64,000 nt of DNA from Alphaproteobacteria bacterium (GTDB lineage Bacteria; Pseudomonadota; Alphaproteobacteria; GCA-2731375): the NCBI GenBank assembly GCA_021776235.1, contig JAJFGG010000152.1:87284-151283 (forward strand). The letters are read 5' to 3'. Of the stretch, positions 43,148 to 52,626 are shown piece by piece; within the stretch, counting starts at the first letter, position 1, and the number at the start of each line of letters is the position of its first letter. Under the pieces are notes generated by a model. The model ran no database searches and was not told the DNA's origin. It saw nothing but the letters and a program-made list of their open reading frames with translations. The position numbers were made by a program, and so were the translations under genes.

Positions 43148-43975
43148 TCATCCCTGAAGCTGCCTTGGCTGGTATATCGCCGTGTGGGCGATGCGGGCCA
43201 GCAGGCGGTCGCCCTGGGCCAGAACCAGCGCATCCAGGTCCACGAACAGATGGCCCTTGCGTTCGAAATTTTTGCTGATCCGGGCCCGTACGGAGAGATC
43301 CTCGCCATGCTGCGCCGTGGCGAAATGCTGCACCGTGCTGCCGACATGGATCCACGGGCCCAGCACGACGTTCTGGGTCAGGGCCCAATTGCCAAAGCGT
43401 AACAGATGGCCTGGATGGATCAGGTGCTGGTCCGCGTAGAGGGGCAGATCCTCGCGCACGTCCGCTTGATAGGCGGTCTCGATCTCGGCGCTGCAATGGC
43501 TTGTATAGGTACCCAGCATGGCGCCGGCGGGCAGGGATGCGGGGGATGCCGGCGGGCGTTCGGCGGGCAGAGCGGTAATCGGAAAATCCGCCAGATCGGG
43601 CGCTGTCGGTGCGGCGCCGGGCAGGCGGACGCTGCCCTGAGCGCAAATCTGGCCGGCGCTTTCCACGGTAATGGCCATGGCCTCTGCTTCGCCCGCGATG
43701 GCCTGGACGGAAACCGTGGCCGTGGCGCCTTCGTAGACCGGTTTCATAAGGCGGCAGTCGGCCGTTCCCCGCGCCAGCCAGTCCTGGCCCCAGCGCTGCA
43801 CCGCCGGATGGGTCATATAGGCATATACATCGACGCCGGGTACCAGGCCGCCGCTGAAGCCGAACTTGCGGGCCACCGTATCATCATGGATCTTGTTCTC
43901 GGATTCCTTGGCGGTGTTGTAGGCCTCGACCTGATAGTCGGCAATTGCATCGGCATTCATAGCGGGGCTGGGCAT
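43148..43975 (-). CDS. MaoC-like/hot-dog fold protein
   Basis: A 275-residue protein. The N-terminal half contains DDTVARKFGFSGGLVPGVDVYAYMT and LMKPVYEGATATVSV, which look like a MaoC-type hot-dog domain where the hydratase motif is partly preserved. The C-terminal half (YADQHLIHPGHLLRFGNWAL, HVGSTVQHFATAQHGEDLSV) is a second hot-dog unit. Double hot-dog proteins of this type act on acyl-CoA thioesters as hydratases or thioesterases. GAGGAGAA upstream supports the ATG at 43975. It begins 11 bases after the PuuB-like gene, so both are in one operon. Confidence 0.75.
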   Translation of the reverse strand: MPSPAMNADAIADYQVEAYNTAKESENKIHDDTVARKFGFSGGLVPGVDVYAYMTHPAVQRWGQDWLARGTADCRLMKPVYEGATATVSVQAIAGEAEAMAITVESAGQICAQGSVRLPGAAPTAPDLADFPITALPAERPPASPASLPAGAMLGTYTSHCSAEIETAYQADVREDLPLYADQHLIHPGHLLRFGNWALTQNVVLGPWIHVGSTVQHFATAQHGEDLSVRARISKNFERKGHLFVDLDALVLAQGDRLLARIAHTAIYQPRQLQG

Positions 43976-43986
43976 GGCTGTTCTCC

Positions 43987-45285
43987 TCAATTCTCCAGGG
44001 CATCACGGAAGCGGTAATAGGCCCGGGTCGCGGTTACTACGACGCCGCGCAGGGCATGCAGGGGCACAGGCCGCACGGGGCTGGCGGGAAACTCAAACGC
44101 GGGCTGGGCCGTGTCCAGGGCCCGATCGGCCAGGACTTTTCCCATCATGGTGGCCATGGCAACGCCCCGGCCGTTGTAACCCAATCCGGCCCACAGACCC
44201 GGCGCCAGCTCGTGCAGGTGGGGGTAGTGATCCATGGTCAGGGCAACCCGGCCGTTCCAGGCAAATTCAAAATCGACCGGGCCAGCCTCGGGCAGCAGGT
44301 CCCGCACTCTTTGGCGCAGGCCCTCATAGATTTTCACCGCGCCGCTCTCATATGCCGAACCGCCGCCGCCCATGATCAGGCGGCCATGGGCATCCTGGCG
44401 GAAATACCACAACACCCGGCGGGTATCGGAGAGCACTTCGCCGCCGCCCAGAATATTGCCGCGCATATTCTCGCCCAGAGGCGCCGTCGCCACCTGCACG
44501 CTGTAGACCGGCACCACCGTCTGCGCCAGACCGGGCCACAGGCCGTCGGTGTAACCGTTGGTGGCGATGATGACCTTGTCCGCCGTCAGGCTGCCCCTGG
44601 GTGTCTGCAAGCGCCAGCCCCGGCCGTCCCGGAGCAGGTTTTCCACGGGCGAGGCGCCATGCACCCGCGCGCCGAATTTCTGTGCCGCACGGGCCAGACC
44701 TCGGGCATAGCTTAGCGGCTGCAGGCCACCGCCGCGCTGGTCAATCCAGCCACCGTAATAGCGCCCATCGCCCATGCGCCTAGACAGCTCGTCGCGCTCC
44801 AGCCAGGCGACATTGGCGTCGCGCCCGGCCCAATCCTGGTGCCGTTTCTGCAAATCACCCAGCATGGCTTTGCTATGCGCCGCCTGAATCCAGCCTGTCT
44901 GTTGGCCGTCGCAATCAATATCGTGCCGCGCAATCAGATCGAACACCAGATCGGCGGCGGCGCCAGAGGCCCGCACCATGGCCTCGCCATCCTTCGGGCC
45001 AAAGCGGGCCAGAATGTCCCGCGGATCTTCCTTCAGGCCCGGAATGACCTGGCCGCCATTGCGCCCCGAGGCGCCCCAGCCCGGTTCGGCGGCTTCCAGA
45101 ACCGCAACATCGGCGCCGCCCTGGGCCAGATGCAGGGCCGCCGAGAGACCGGTAAAGCCGCCCCCCACAACCGCCACGTCGGCGCGTTCGTCGCCGTCCA
45201 GCGGCGGCGTATCAGGGGCCGCCGTGGCGGTCACGGCCCACAACGAGGGCGGCAATGCCGATTGGGCGTGATTCACCTTGTCCAT
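43987..45285 (-). CDS. FAD-dependent oxidoreductase (gamma-glutamylputrescine oxidase-like)
   Basis: A 432-residue DAO-family flavoenzyme. The ADP-binding motif VVGGGFTGLSAALHLAQGG (39-57) is followed by GWGASGRNGGQVIPGL, the covalent/FAD-contact block typical of PuuB and related amine oxidases. Later YNGRGVAMATMMGKVLADRA completes the fold. It probably oxidises a secondary amine such as a gamma-glutamylated polyamine or an N-methylated amino acid; no puuA/puuC partner is in view. The stop at 43987 lies 11 bases before the MaoC-like ATG. Confidence 0.87.
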   Translation of the reverse strand: MDKVNHAQSALPPSLWAVTATAAPDTPPLDGDERADVAVVGGGFTGLSAALHLAQGGADVAVLEAAEPGWGASGRNGGQVIPGLKEDPRDILARFGPKDGEAMVRASGAAADLVFDLIARHDIDCDGQQTGWIQAAHSKAMLGDLQKRHQDWAGRDANVAWLERDELSRRMGDGRYYGGWIDQRGGGLQPLSYARGLARAAQKFGARVHGASPVENLLRDGRGWRLQTPRGSLTADKVIIATNGYTDGLWPGLAQTVVPVYSVQVATAPLGENMRGNILGGGEVLSDTRRVLWYFRQDAHGRLIMGGGGSAYESGAVKIYEGLRQRVRDLLPEAGPVDFEFAWNGRVALTMDHYPHLHELAPGLWAGLGYNGRGVAMATMMGKVLADRALDTAQPAFEFPASPVRPVPLHALRGVVVTATRAYYRFRDALEN

Positions 45286-45331
45286 GACGGCAATGTAGCA
45301 TGCTGGTACGATCTGTCACGGGGAGGGGGAA

Positions 45332-46153
45332 ATGGAGGCAGTGTTGAAAATTCTGGGTCTGCTTGTGGTCGTCTACGCCGCCCTGGTGGCCGGTTGCACC
45401 GTTATCCAACGATCCTTGATGTACTTTCCCGATCCGTCCCTACCCTCGCCCGCGGCCGCCGGCGCGCCGGGGTTTCAGGCCGTGACCTACCAGACTGCCG
45501 ACGGCCTGGAACTGGTGTCATGGTACCGCCCCGCCAAGAAGGGCCCAACCGGCAGGGATCTTGCCACCATCGTTTATTTTCAGGGTAACGGCGGCAACAT
45601 CGCCGGCCGCATCTTCAAGACCCGGCCCCTGTTCGAGGCCGGCTATGGTCTGATGCTGGTGGGCTATCGCGGTTATGGCGGCAATCCGGGCAAGCCCAGC
45701 GAGGAAGGCCTGTACTACGACGCCCGCGCCGCCATGGCCTATTTGCAGGACCAGGGCCTGGCCATGGACGATCTGGTGCTGCTGGGCGAGTCCCTTGGCA
45801 GCGGTGTCGCCGTACGCATGGCATGGGAAACCCGGGTCCGGGCAGTCATGCTGGAAGCGCCCTATACTTCGACCGTGGATGTGGGCCAGTCGGCCTACTT
45901 CTTTTTGCCCGTGGGCTTGTTGATGTATGATCGCTTTCCCTCGATCGACCTGATCGCCGATATCCAGGCGCCCCTGCTGGTGGTCCATGGCGAGCAGGAC
46001 GGCGTGATCCCCACCCGGCTGGGCCGGCGTCTGTTCCAGGCTGCGAGCCAACCCAAGGAAGCACATTTTCTGCCCGGCGCCGGGCATAACGACATGTTCG
46101 AACACGGCCTGACCGATATTGAACTGGAATTTCTGGCGCAGTTGCCGGATTAG
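45332..46153 (+). CDS. Alpha/beta hydrolase (ABHD12/13- or YfhR-like), membrane-anchored
   Basis: A 273-residue serine hydrolase with an N-terminal hydrophobic anchor (ILGLLVVVYAALVAGCTVIQ). The core has the oxyanion strand YFQGNGGNIAGR, the nucleophile elbow GESLGSG, the acid in VVHGEQDGVIP and the histidine in GAGHNDMFEHG. This matches the ABHD12/13-type family (bem46-like), which may act on lysophospholipids or acyl esters. GGGGAGGGGG lies upstream of the start. Its TAG overlaps the stop of the convergent phosphodiesterase gene by 4 bases. Confidence 0.88.
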   Translation: MEAVLKILGLLVVVYAALVAGCTVIQRSLMYFPDPSLPSPAAAGAPGFQAVTYQTADGLELVSWYRPAKKGPTGRDLATIVYFQGNGGNIAGRIFKTRPLFEAGYGLMLVGYRGYGGNPGKPSEEGLYYDARAAMAYLQDQGLAMDDLVLLGESLGSGVAVRMAWETRVRAVMLEAPYTSTVDVGQSAYFFLPVGLLMYDRFPSIDLIADIQAPLLVVHGEQDGVIPTRLGRRLFQAASQPKEAHFLPGAGHNDMFEHGLTDIELEFLAQLPD

Positions 46154-47613
46154 TGTATGTCAGGCCCGCCGTCGCGCTGGCCATGGGCCAGATAGCGGCT
46201 GGCGTCAACCAGATCGGCCCGAATACTTTGGCGGTATTCAAAGCCGTTCTGGGCGCTGGTTTGTTGTGGCTCGGCCTCTGGCGGCACGCCGTCATGGCCG
46301 GCCAGAATTTCGCGCAGAATGCGGCCGTCCGTTGGCGGGCCTTCCAGCTCCAGTGCGTGCAGCACGGTGGGCAGCACATCGATGATGCCGGTGGGCGCGG
46401 TAATTTGCGCTTGAGAGGCGAACAGGCTGCCCGAAAAGGCCAATACCGTGCTGACCTCGTAAGGGGACAGGCCGCCGTGCATGCCGCAGCCGATGGGGAT
46501 ATCCGGGTTGTCGTGCAGGCAGCGGCCCGCTACACCGCCGTTCGGCGCGTGTTCGTCGCGGGCCAGGATGAAAACGATGTCGCCGGTGCGGGCATGTTCC
46601 AGGTTGGCGGCGGCCAGGGGCAGGGCGCCTGGCGGCGGTTCGCCACCAGCCATGGCGCGGGCAAAGATCGGACCACACCACGATTGTGCCTGTAGCCAGG
46701 ACACCAGCCGCGACTGCGTAGCGCCATCCTTTACATAAAGGGCGGCGCAGGTGCCGGGGATCAGGCTGGCCTCGCCGCCATCGCCGATCTCGAAGCCGGC
46801 CTCGGTAAACCTGGCCGCCAGCTCCAGGGCCGGGCCATGGGTTGCCACATGGCCGTGATCGGACAGGGCGATGATCTGCAGGCTTTCCTCCCGGCCGCTG
46901 TCCCGTCGCCATTGCAACAGGCGGCCAAGGGCGGCGTCCGCATGGCGGATGGAGGCGGCGGCTTCCGGGCTTTCGATGCCGCGATAGTGAAACGGCGTGT
47001 CGGGATCCGAAAACCACAGGATTGCTGCCCGTGGATCCTGCTGCGGCGCCACCTGCTGCGTGTAGGCATCGACCACCCAATCGATCCGATCAAGGTTCGG
47101 CAGGGCGGCCTCGGGAATGGGGCCGTGGGCCTCGACCAAGGCCGCGCCCAAGCCCGGGGTGGTGGATTTATCCAGGCCATGCAGGGAGATATTCAAGGCG
47201 CCCAGGGCTTCCGCATGGTTGTGCAAAATGCGGTTGCCGCCAGGCGTGCCACAGCCGATAACGGCCAGGGCATGGCCCGCGTCATGCAATATCTCGCCCA
47301 GGCTGGGCGCCGTCATAATGCCGCCCAGAGCCTCGTCAGCCCGGCTGAGGGCGGCAAAATCGGCGGTGTTCAGGAAGCCGCCCGCCGCCGGCTCGACAAA
47401 TTTGTTGGCCACCATGCCGTGGCGCCCCGGATGGCAGCCCGTCACCAGGCTGGCCTGGTTGACCCGCGTTTCCGTGGGAAAGACCGCGCGGCTGTCCACG
47501 CAATGGCTGCCGTCCCGGCAAAAGGCCGCCAAATTCGGCATCAGGCGGTCATCCACCATATCGGGGCGCAGGCCGTCGAAGGCGACGATAACAAATCGAA
47601 GGTCATTTTTCAT
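46150..47613 (-). CDS. Type I phosphodiesterase/nucleotide pyrophosphatase-like (alkaline phosphatase superfamily)
   Basis: A 487-residue metal-dependent hydrolase. The opening IVAFDGLRPDMV carries the first metal aspartate (D13), and FPTETRVNQASLVTGCHPGRHGM carries the nucleophilic threonine. Later LSDHGHVATHG (Asp-His) and GCGMHGGLSPYEV hold the second set of metal ligands. No signal peptide is seen, which is unusual for the family, so it may be cytoplasmic. The start at 47613 begins the conserved KNDLRFVIVAFDG strand. The 4-base stop overlap with the hydrolase gene is tail-to-tail. Confidence 0.88.
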   Translation of the reverse strand: MKNDLRFVIVAFDGLRPDMVDDRLMPNLAAFCRDGSHCVDSRAVFPTETRVNQASLVTGCHPGRHGMVANKFVEPAAGGFLNTADFAALSRADEALGGIMTAPSLGEILHDAGHALAVIGCGTPGGNRILHNHAEALGALNISLHGLDKSTTPGLGAALVEAHGPIPEAALPNLDRIDWVVDAYTQQVAPQQDPRAAILWFSDPDTPFHYRGIESPEAAASIRHADAALGRLLQWRRDSGREESLQIIALSDHGHVATHGPALELAARFTEAGFEIGDGGEASLIPGTCAALYVKDGATQSRLVSWLQAQSWCGPIFARAMAGGEPPPGALPLAAANLEHARTGDIVFILARDEHAPNGGVAGRCLHDNPDIPIGCGMHGGLSPYEVSTVLAFSGSLFASQAQITAPTGIIDVLPTVLHALELEGPPTDGRILREILAGHDGVPPEAEPQQTSAQNGFEYRQSIRADLVDASRYLAHGQRDGGPDIH

Positions 47614-47720
47614 AACGACTTGTAGCAAATTGCCGCCCCCCGCGCCAAGCGCTGGCAGCCCCGGCGGTGCTGTGCCATGATAAGCCGTGTTGTTGTTTGA
47701 GTAACCGATGCGAGATTTTC

Positions 47721-49349
47721 ATGACCATGGATAAATCCGGCTGGACCCTGGTGGACCTGATCCGCCGTCAGGCCGCCCGCCACGGCGAGCGGGAGTTTAT
47801 TTCATTCGAGCAGGGGGACCGGCTGACATTCGCCGGTTTTGACCGGGACAGCGATGACGTGGCCCTTCGTCTCGCCAGCCTTGGTGTTGGCCCCGGCGAC
47901 CGCATTCTGGCGCTGGTCAAGAACCGGGTTGAGCTGTTGGTGGCGATGTTCGCGACCTTCAAGCTGGGGGCCGTATTCGTGCCCATCAACACCGAACTGA
48001 AGGGCGCCTTTCTGCAACACCAACTGCGCAATGCGGAACCAACGGTGGTACTGGTCGATACGGTGCTGGCGGATGCTTTCCAGGGTGTGGATGCGGCGAA
48101 CGGTCATATCAAGGCGGTGGTCTTCATCGCCGGCGGCATACCTGATGCGGTGCCGGCGGCGTTCGCCGATGTGCGGCGGCTGGCGTATGAGGATCTTGCC
48201 GATCTGCCGGCCCAGGAGCGGGAGGTCCTGGTGGCGCCGAAGCCCGAAGATATCGCATTCATCATGTACACATCCGGTACCACGGGACCCTCCAAGGGCG
48301 TCCTGATGCCCCATGCCCATTGCTATTTGTTCGGCCTGGGCACCAGCCGGGCGTTGGCCCTGACGGAAGACGACCGCTACTACATCTGCATGCCGTTGTT
48401 TCATGCCAATGGTCTGTTGATGCAACTGTTCGGCTCGTTCATTGCCGGTTCGTGGATCTATGTGGTCGAACGGTTTTCGCCAAATCGCTGGCTGGATGAT
48501 GTGCGCGCCTCGGGCGCGACGGTGACCAATGCCCTTGGCGTGATGCCGGAATTCATCTATCGCCATCCGGCCAGCCCCCTGGACGGTGACAACCAGCTGC
48601 GCCTCATCATGGCTGCGCCCGTGGCAGAGGAATGGGCCGCCGATTTCGAGCGCCGCTTTGGTCTTGAAATTCGCCAAGGCTTCGGCATGACTGAATGCAA
48701 TATTTCCGCCTATACCGGCCCCGATGACCCGCTGGAAGTGGGCTGCGCCGGGCGGGTGCTGGACGAGTTCTTCGAAGTCCGCATCGGACATATTGATACG
48801 GACGAGCCCTTGGCCGCGAACGAGATTGGCGAAATACTGGTCCGCCCAAAGGAGCCGTCCTGTTTCATGGCGGGATATTTCAAGATGCCGGAAAAGACCG
48901 TCGAGGCATGGCGTAATCTGTGGTTCCACACCGGCGATGCCGGCCGCATGGATACGGACGGCCGGCTGTATTTCGTGGATCGGTTGAAAGATTGCATTCG
49001 CCGCCGGGGCGAGAATATTTCCTCGTTCGAGGTCGAACAGGTCCTCAACAACCACCCCGCGATTGCCGAAAGCGCGGTTGTCGGGATCAAGGTCGAAGGC
49101 GCCGGCGGCGAGGAAGAGGTCAAGGCACTGGTGCTGCCCGCGCCGGGCCAAAAGATCGAGAATGTGGCGCTGCTGGATTATTGCGCCGAACATATGCCGC
49201 GGTTTGCCGTGCCGCGCTATCTGGAATGGGTGAACGGTGTTGCCAAAACGGCGACCGGCAAAATTCAGAAACAAGAGCTGCGCGATGCCGGTGTGACGGA
49301 TGCCACCTGGGATCGGGAAAGCGTAGGATACAAGGTTGCCCGGCGCTGA
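47721..49349 (+). CDS. AMP-dependent acyl-CoA synthetase (CaiC-like)
   Basis: A 542-residue ANL-superfamily ligase that activates a carboxylic acid as acyl-AMP and then acyl-CoA. The AMP-binding loop is M182-YTSGTTGPSKGV. Downstream landmarks are GFGMTECNISAYT, WFHTGDAGRMDTDGRLYFVDR, and the catalytic lysine region near KTATGKIQKQELR at the C-terminus. Similarity to the CaiC/crotonobetaine-CoA ligase group is visible (for example CIRRRGENISSFEVE). ATGs at 47721 and 47727 are both possible. The ThDP-dependent lyase gene follows after 43 bases. Confidence 0.92.
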   Translation: MTMDKSGWTLVDLIRRQAARHGEREFISFEQGDRLTFAGFDRDSDDVALRLASLGVGPGDRILALVKNRVELLVAMFATFKLGAVFVPINTELKGAFLQHQLRNAEPTVVLVDTVLADAFQGVDAANGHIKAVVFIAGGIPDAVPAAFADVRRLAYEDLADLPAQEREVLVAPKPEDIAFIMYTSGTTGPSKGVLMPHAHCYLFGLGTSRALALTEDDRYYICMPLFHANGLLMQLFGSFIAGSWIYVVERFSPNRWLDDVRASGATVTNALGVMPEFIYRHPASPLDGDNQLRLIMAAPVAEEWAADFERRFGLEIRQGFGMTECNISAYTGPDDPLEVGCAGRVLDEFFEVRIGHIDTDEPLAANEIGEILVRPKEPSCFMAGYFKMPEKTVEAWRNLWFHTGDAGRMDTDGRLYFVDRLKDCIRRRGENISSFEVEQVLNNHPAIAESAVVGIKVEGAGGEEEVKALVLPAPGQKIENVALLDYCAEHMPRFAVPRYLEWVNGVAKTATGKIQKQELRDAGVTDATWDRESVGYKVARR

Positions 49350-49392
49350 CAGGGGCCGGTTGGACAGTTACTTTTTGCAAAGGAGATAGGTC

Positions 49393-51045
49393 ATGGCAGC
49401 GTTGAACGGTTCGGAAATCCTGGCGAAAGCATTGAAACGGGAAGGCGTGGAGGAATTATTCTTCCTCATGGGCGGCCCGATGTTGGCGGCGGAGTCCGCG
49501 ACCATCAACGAGGGTATCCGCTGCATTGATGTGCGCCACGAACAGGCCGCCGCGATGATGGCCCAGGCCTATAGCCGCCTGCGCCAGCGGCCGGGGTTCT
49601 GCATGGCGGCGTCCGGCCCGGCCACGATCAATCTGTCCACCGGCCTGGCCAACGCCTTGATCGATTGCTGTCCGGTGGTGGCCCTGGGCGGGGCCAGCCC
49701 GGTTTTGGGCAACGGCAAGCAGGTCTTCCAGGAAATTGATCAGATGGAGATCATGTCGGGCTGCGTCAAATACGCCGCCCGCGTCCATGATGCCCGCCGT
49801 ATTCCTGAAATGTTGAACGTCGCCACACAGCGCGCCATGTCGGGCAAGCCGGGGCCGGTCTACCTGGATCTACCCGGCGATACGCTCTATCAGATGGTGG
49901 ACGAGGCGGATATCGATTGGTCACAATCGGGCCGGCCAATTCTTGGTGCCCATACACCTGCGCCTCAGGCCCAGATCGATGAACTTGTCGCCGCCCTGGC
50001 CAAGGCGGAGCGGCCGGTGCTGTTGACCGGCAGCGGCATCATCTGGTCCCAGGCCTGGGATGAAATGCAGAAATTCGTCGATGCCACGGGCATACCTTTT
50101 TACACCACGCCCCAGGGCCGCGGCGTCGTGCCGGAGGATCATCCCTGCTGCTTCCCCGCCGCCCGGTCGACAGCCTTTCGCGATGCTGACCTGATCGCCG
50201 TCGTGGGCACCCGGCTGAATTATATCGTTGGCCATCTGGCCCCGCCGCGCTTTTCCGGCGATGCCACCATCGCGCGGATCGATATAGACGTGGAAGAAAT
50301 CTCGGAAAGCGCCCGGGCCGTGGATATCGGCATTGTCGCCGATGCCAAGGTGGCGCTGGGACAGTTGAACCAGGCGATTTCGGGCAAGGTCGATCCGGCG
50401 CAGTATGATTACTGGCGCGGTGTGCTGGCGGAAAAGGAAGCCTCCAAACGGGCCGGCCCGGGCAGCAACAGCCTGTCCGACGCGGTGCCGATCCATCCGC
50501 TTCGGCTTTGTGAGGAAGTGAAGAATTTCATGGACCGGGACGCCGTTCTGGTGGTCGATGGCCAGGAAATTTTGAATTATGGCCGGCAATCCATGCCCAC
50601 CTATGCGCCGGGCCACCGCCTGAATTCGGGCCCCTTCGGTACCATGGGCGTGGGTCTGCCCTTTGGCCTGGGCGCCAAGGTGGCCAAGCCCGATACCCAG
50701 GTCATCGTGGTTCACGGCGACGGCTCGTTTGGTCTGAACGCCATGGAGCTGGATACCGCCGTGCGCCACAAGATCCCGGTGTTGGTGGTGATCAGCCTGA
50801 ACGGCGGCTGGACCGCCGATCCCGAACAGGATAAACCGGGGCGGAACCTGGGCTATACCCGCTATGATAAAATGGCGGAAGCCCTGGGTTGTTACAGTGA
50901 ATATGTGGAGGAGCCGGGCGAGATCCCGGCCGCCCTGGCCCGGGCCCAGGCCAAGGTTGATGACGGCATGGTCGCCGTCGTCAACGTCAAGACCGACTGG
51001 GCTGCTCAGGCGGTAACACAAAAGTTCGCTACATATTCGACCTAA
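49393..51045 (+). CDS. Thiamine diphosphate-dependent enzyme (acetolactate synthase / 2-hydroxyacyl-CoA lyase family)
   Basis: A 550-residue ThDP enzyme. The catalytic glutamate is E50 in VRHEQAAAMMAQAYSR, and the diphosphate-binding G442-D-G motif is followed by NGGW. Closest groups by eye are acetolactate synthase-like proteins and oxalyl-CoA decarboxylase/2-hydroxyacyl-CoA lyases. Directly downstream of an acyl-CoA ligase, a role in cleaving a 2-hydroxyacyl-CoA to formyl-CoA and an aldehyde is plausible but inferred. AGGAGATAGG before the ATG is a strong ribosome-binding site. Confidence 0.88.
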   Translation: MAALNGSEILAKALKREGVEELFFLMGGPMLAAESATINEGIRCIDVRHEQAAAMMAQAYSRLRQRPGFCMAASGPATINLSTGLANALIDCCPVVALGGASPVLGNGKQVFQEIDQMEIMSGCVKYAARVHDARRIPEMLNVATQRAMSGKPGPVYLDLPGDTLYQMVDEADIDWSQSGRPILGAHTPAPQAQIDELVAALAKAERPVLLTGSGIIWSQAWDEMQKFVDATGIPFYTTPQGRGVVPEDHPCCFPAARSTAFRDADLIAVVGTRLNYIVGHLAPPRFSGDATIARIDIDVEEISESARAVDIGIVADAKVALGQLNQAISGKVDPAQYDYWRGVLAEKEASKRAGPGSNSLSDAVPIHPLRLCEEVKNFMDRDAVLVVDGQEILNYGRQSMPTYAPGHRLNSGPFGTMGVGLPFGLGAKVAKPDTQVIVVHGDGSFGLNAMELDTAVRHKIPVLVVISLNGGWTADPEQDKPGRNLGYTRYDKMAEALGCYSEYVEEPGEIPAALARAQAKVDDGMVAVVNVKTDWAAQAVTQKFATYST

Positions 51046-51073
51046 ACCAGGTTCGATATTCATCGAATCCGGG

Positions 51074-52174
51074 CTAGAATCCCGCCTCGGGATCCTGCAG
51101 ATAGGCTTCCTCCGCCGCGCTGTTGACCCTGCCCAGGGCTGCGTTGCGGTGGGGGAAGCGACCAAAGTCGATGATGAGTTGGCGGTGCTTTGTCATGGAC
51201 TCGTATGACTTGTCACCGCCCTCGCTGCCCCGATAGGCGGCGAAAAGTTCCATGCCCCGGTTCTGGTCGGCCAAATCCTCGCTGTGCTGAAACGGCATCA
51301 CCAGGAACTTTCCGGGAATGCTTTCCAGGTTCTGGTGCCAGCCCGCGGCGACGGCTTGTTTAACGATGGCCAGGATTTTGCCGTCCGTGGCGAAGGCCTG
51401 GGCGGTGCCGCGAAAAATGTTGCGCGGAAACTGATCCAGCAGGATACAGAGCGCCAGGATCCCGTCCAGGCCGTGGCGCCAATGGTCAAGTTCGCCCGCG
51501 GCCGCCGCCGCGACCGTCTCGGAAAATTGGCTGCGGATCTGGTCGTCGAACTTCGAGGTTTCTTCTTTCTGGCGGGCGAACCAGATATCCCGCGCCTGGC
51601 CCCGTTCGGGCGAACCAGGCGGGGCAAACCAAAAATCCAATATCTCGCGGCGGGATTTTACGCCTTTTTCGCGCAGTTCGCATTCCCGGCGGTAGCCTTC
51701 GATCCGTTCCCGCCATTCGTCCGGAAAAGGCTGCGACTTGATTGCGGGGGTATGGACGTCTTTGACTAGCGCGGCGGTGAATGAGGCAGTGCAGACCAAG
51801 GGTCCGCCGACCTTGACCATTTCGAAACGGTGGGTGATGGACGAGCGTCCCAGGCGTTCCACGAAGACGGCCGTGTCGAAACGATCGCCCACTATTAGTG
51901 GCGCATGGAAGTCGAAGTGCAGCGAGACCGCCGGGTTGCCCATGTTGTTCCGCTTCAATTGATAGAAGTTCAGGCCCAGCACCGCCTCGTACCAGACTTC
52001 CAGAGTGTCAATTGCGAAGGGTATAAAGCTGCCTGTATAGGCGATTTCGGCCGTGTCGCTGTCGCCCCAGTTGACCCGGCGGCGAAGGACGAAAGGGATG
52101 TCGGATTGCGGCCGCTGGCCGCCGAAATCCGAGGTCGGAATAGGGTCCTGGTTTTCATCGTTCATGGCGGCCAC
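51074..52174 (-). CDS. Fusion of a hot-dog acyl-CoA thioesterase and a DUF924 protein
   Basis: A 366-residue two-domain protein. Residues about 25-165 form a 4HBT-type hot-dog thioesterase; VNWGDSDTAEIAYTGSFIPF places an aspartate (D40) at the position of Asp17 of Pseudomonas 4-hydroxybenzoyl-CoA thioesterase. Residues about 178-366 are a DUF924 domain (ILDFWFAPPGSPERGQARDIWF, LCILLDQFPRNIFRGTAQAF, FLVMPFQHSEDLADQNRGME). These families are normally separate genes. The frame is continuous across the joint. The start is next to the palindromic element at 52176; ATGs at 52174 and 52165 are both possible. Confidence 0.87.
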   Translation of the reverse strand: MAAMNDENQDPIPTSDFGGQRPQSDIPFVLRRRVNWGDSDTAEIAYTGSFIPFAIDTLEVWYEAVLGLNFYQLKRNNMGNPAVSLHFDFHAPLIVGDRFDTAVFVERLGRSSITHRFEMVKVGGPLVCTASFTAALVKDVHTPAIKSQPFPDEWRERIEGYRRECELREKGVKSRREILDFWFAPPGSPERGQARDIWFARQKEETSKFDDQIRSQFSETVAAAAAGELDHWRHGLDGILALCILLDQFPRNIFRGTAQAFATDGKILAIVKQAVAAGWHQNLESIPGKFLVMPFQHSEDLADQNRGMELFAAYRGSEGGDKSYESMTKHRQLIIDFGRFPHRNAALGRVNSAAEEAYLQDPEAGF

Positions 52175-52175
52175 T

Positions 52176-52437
52176 ATACCAATGATCCTTGATACTGACC
52201 TGTTTCACCGAGATGATTCTTATCGCCAGGTAGGAGCGCGCCGCGCCGTAGTGTCGCTCACTTCAAGCGGGGCGCGACGCCGCTGGCGATAAGAAGCATC
52301 CGGCCGAAGGTGGGCCTGGCCGGCCCTCGGGCGTTGTTGCGGCGCTTGCCCGATGCACCGCATCGCGCGGCGCGCCGCGCCTAGCCCGCGAACCGGCCAA
52401 GCCCATGAAACAGGTCAGTATCAAGGACCATTGGTAT
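52176..52437. repeat. 262-bp palindromic element, copy 2 (32-bp terminal inverted repeats, two hairpin domains)
   Basis: The ends 52176-52207 and 52406-52437 are inverted repeats with 31 of 32 matches. Domain A uses an 18-bp stem with one mismatch (52212-52229 / 52283-52300). Domain B uses a 13-bp stem with one mismatch (52311-52323 / 52393-52405) and an apical CGATGC-ACC-GCATCG hairpin (52351-52365). It is homologous to the 5799-6061 element: both share GACCyGTTTsACCG at the inner left end, GCCGCGC(C)GTAGTG about 65 bases in, and GCGTTGTT followed by GCTTGCCCG about 155 bases in. It begins one base before the start of the thioesterase-DUF924 gene. Confidence 0.85.
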
Positions 52438-52626
52438 CATGCATCCAAGGGTGCCGTTGCCAATTGCACGATGTGCAGGCTGTTCGCTTGTTCTTTCGCC
52501 GCTCGGCGTCCATCGCTACACTGGCCGGGAAATGATTCCGATCCGGCATTCATCCACCTCCTTCCAAGGCGCGCCGACATAGCCATTCAAGACACTGTAC
52601 GCAGGGTCGAACCCGCGCTGCCCCCA

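Noticed and set aside
52405..52626. N-terminal extension of the MFS gene from the ATG at 52405
   Set aside because: The ATG lies inside the terminal repeat of the palindromic element, and the predicted 74 residues have no transporter character before the first helix at 52627.
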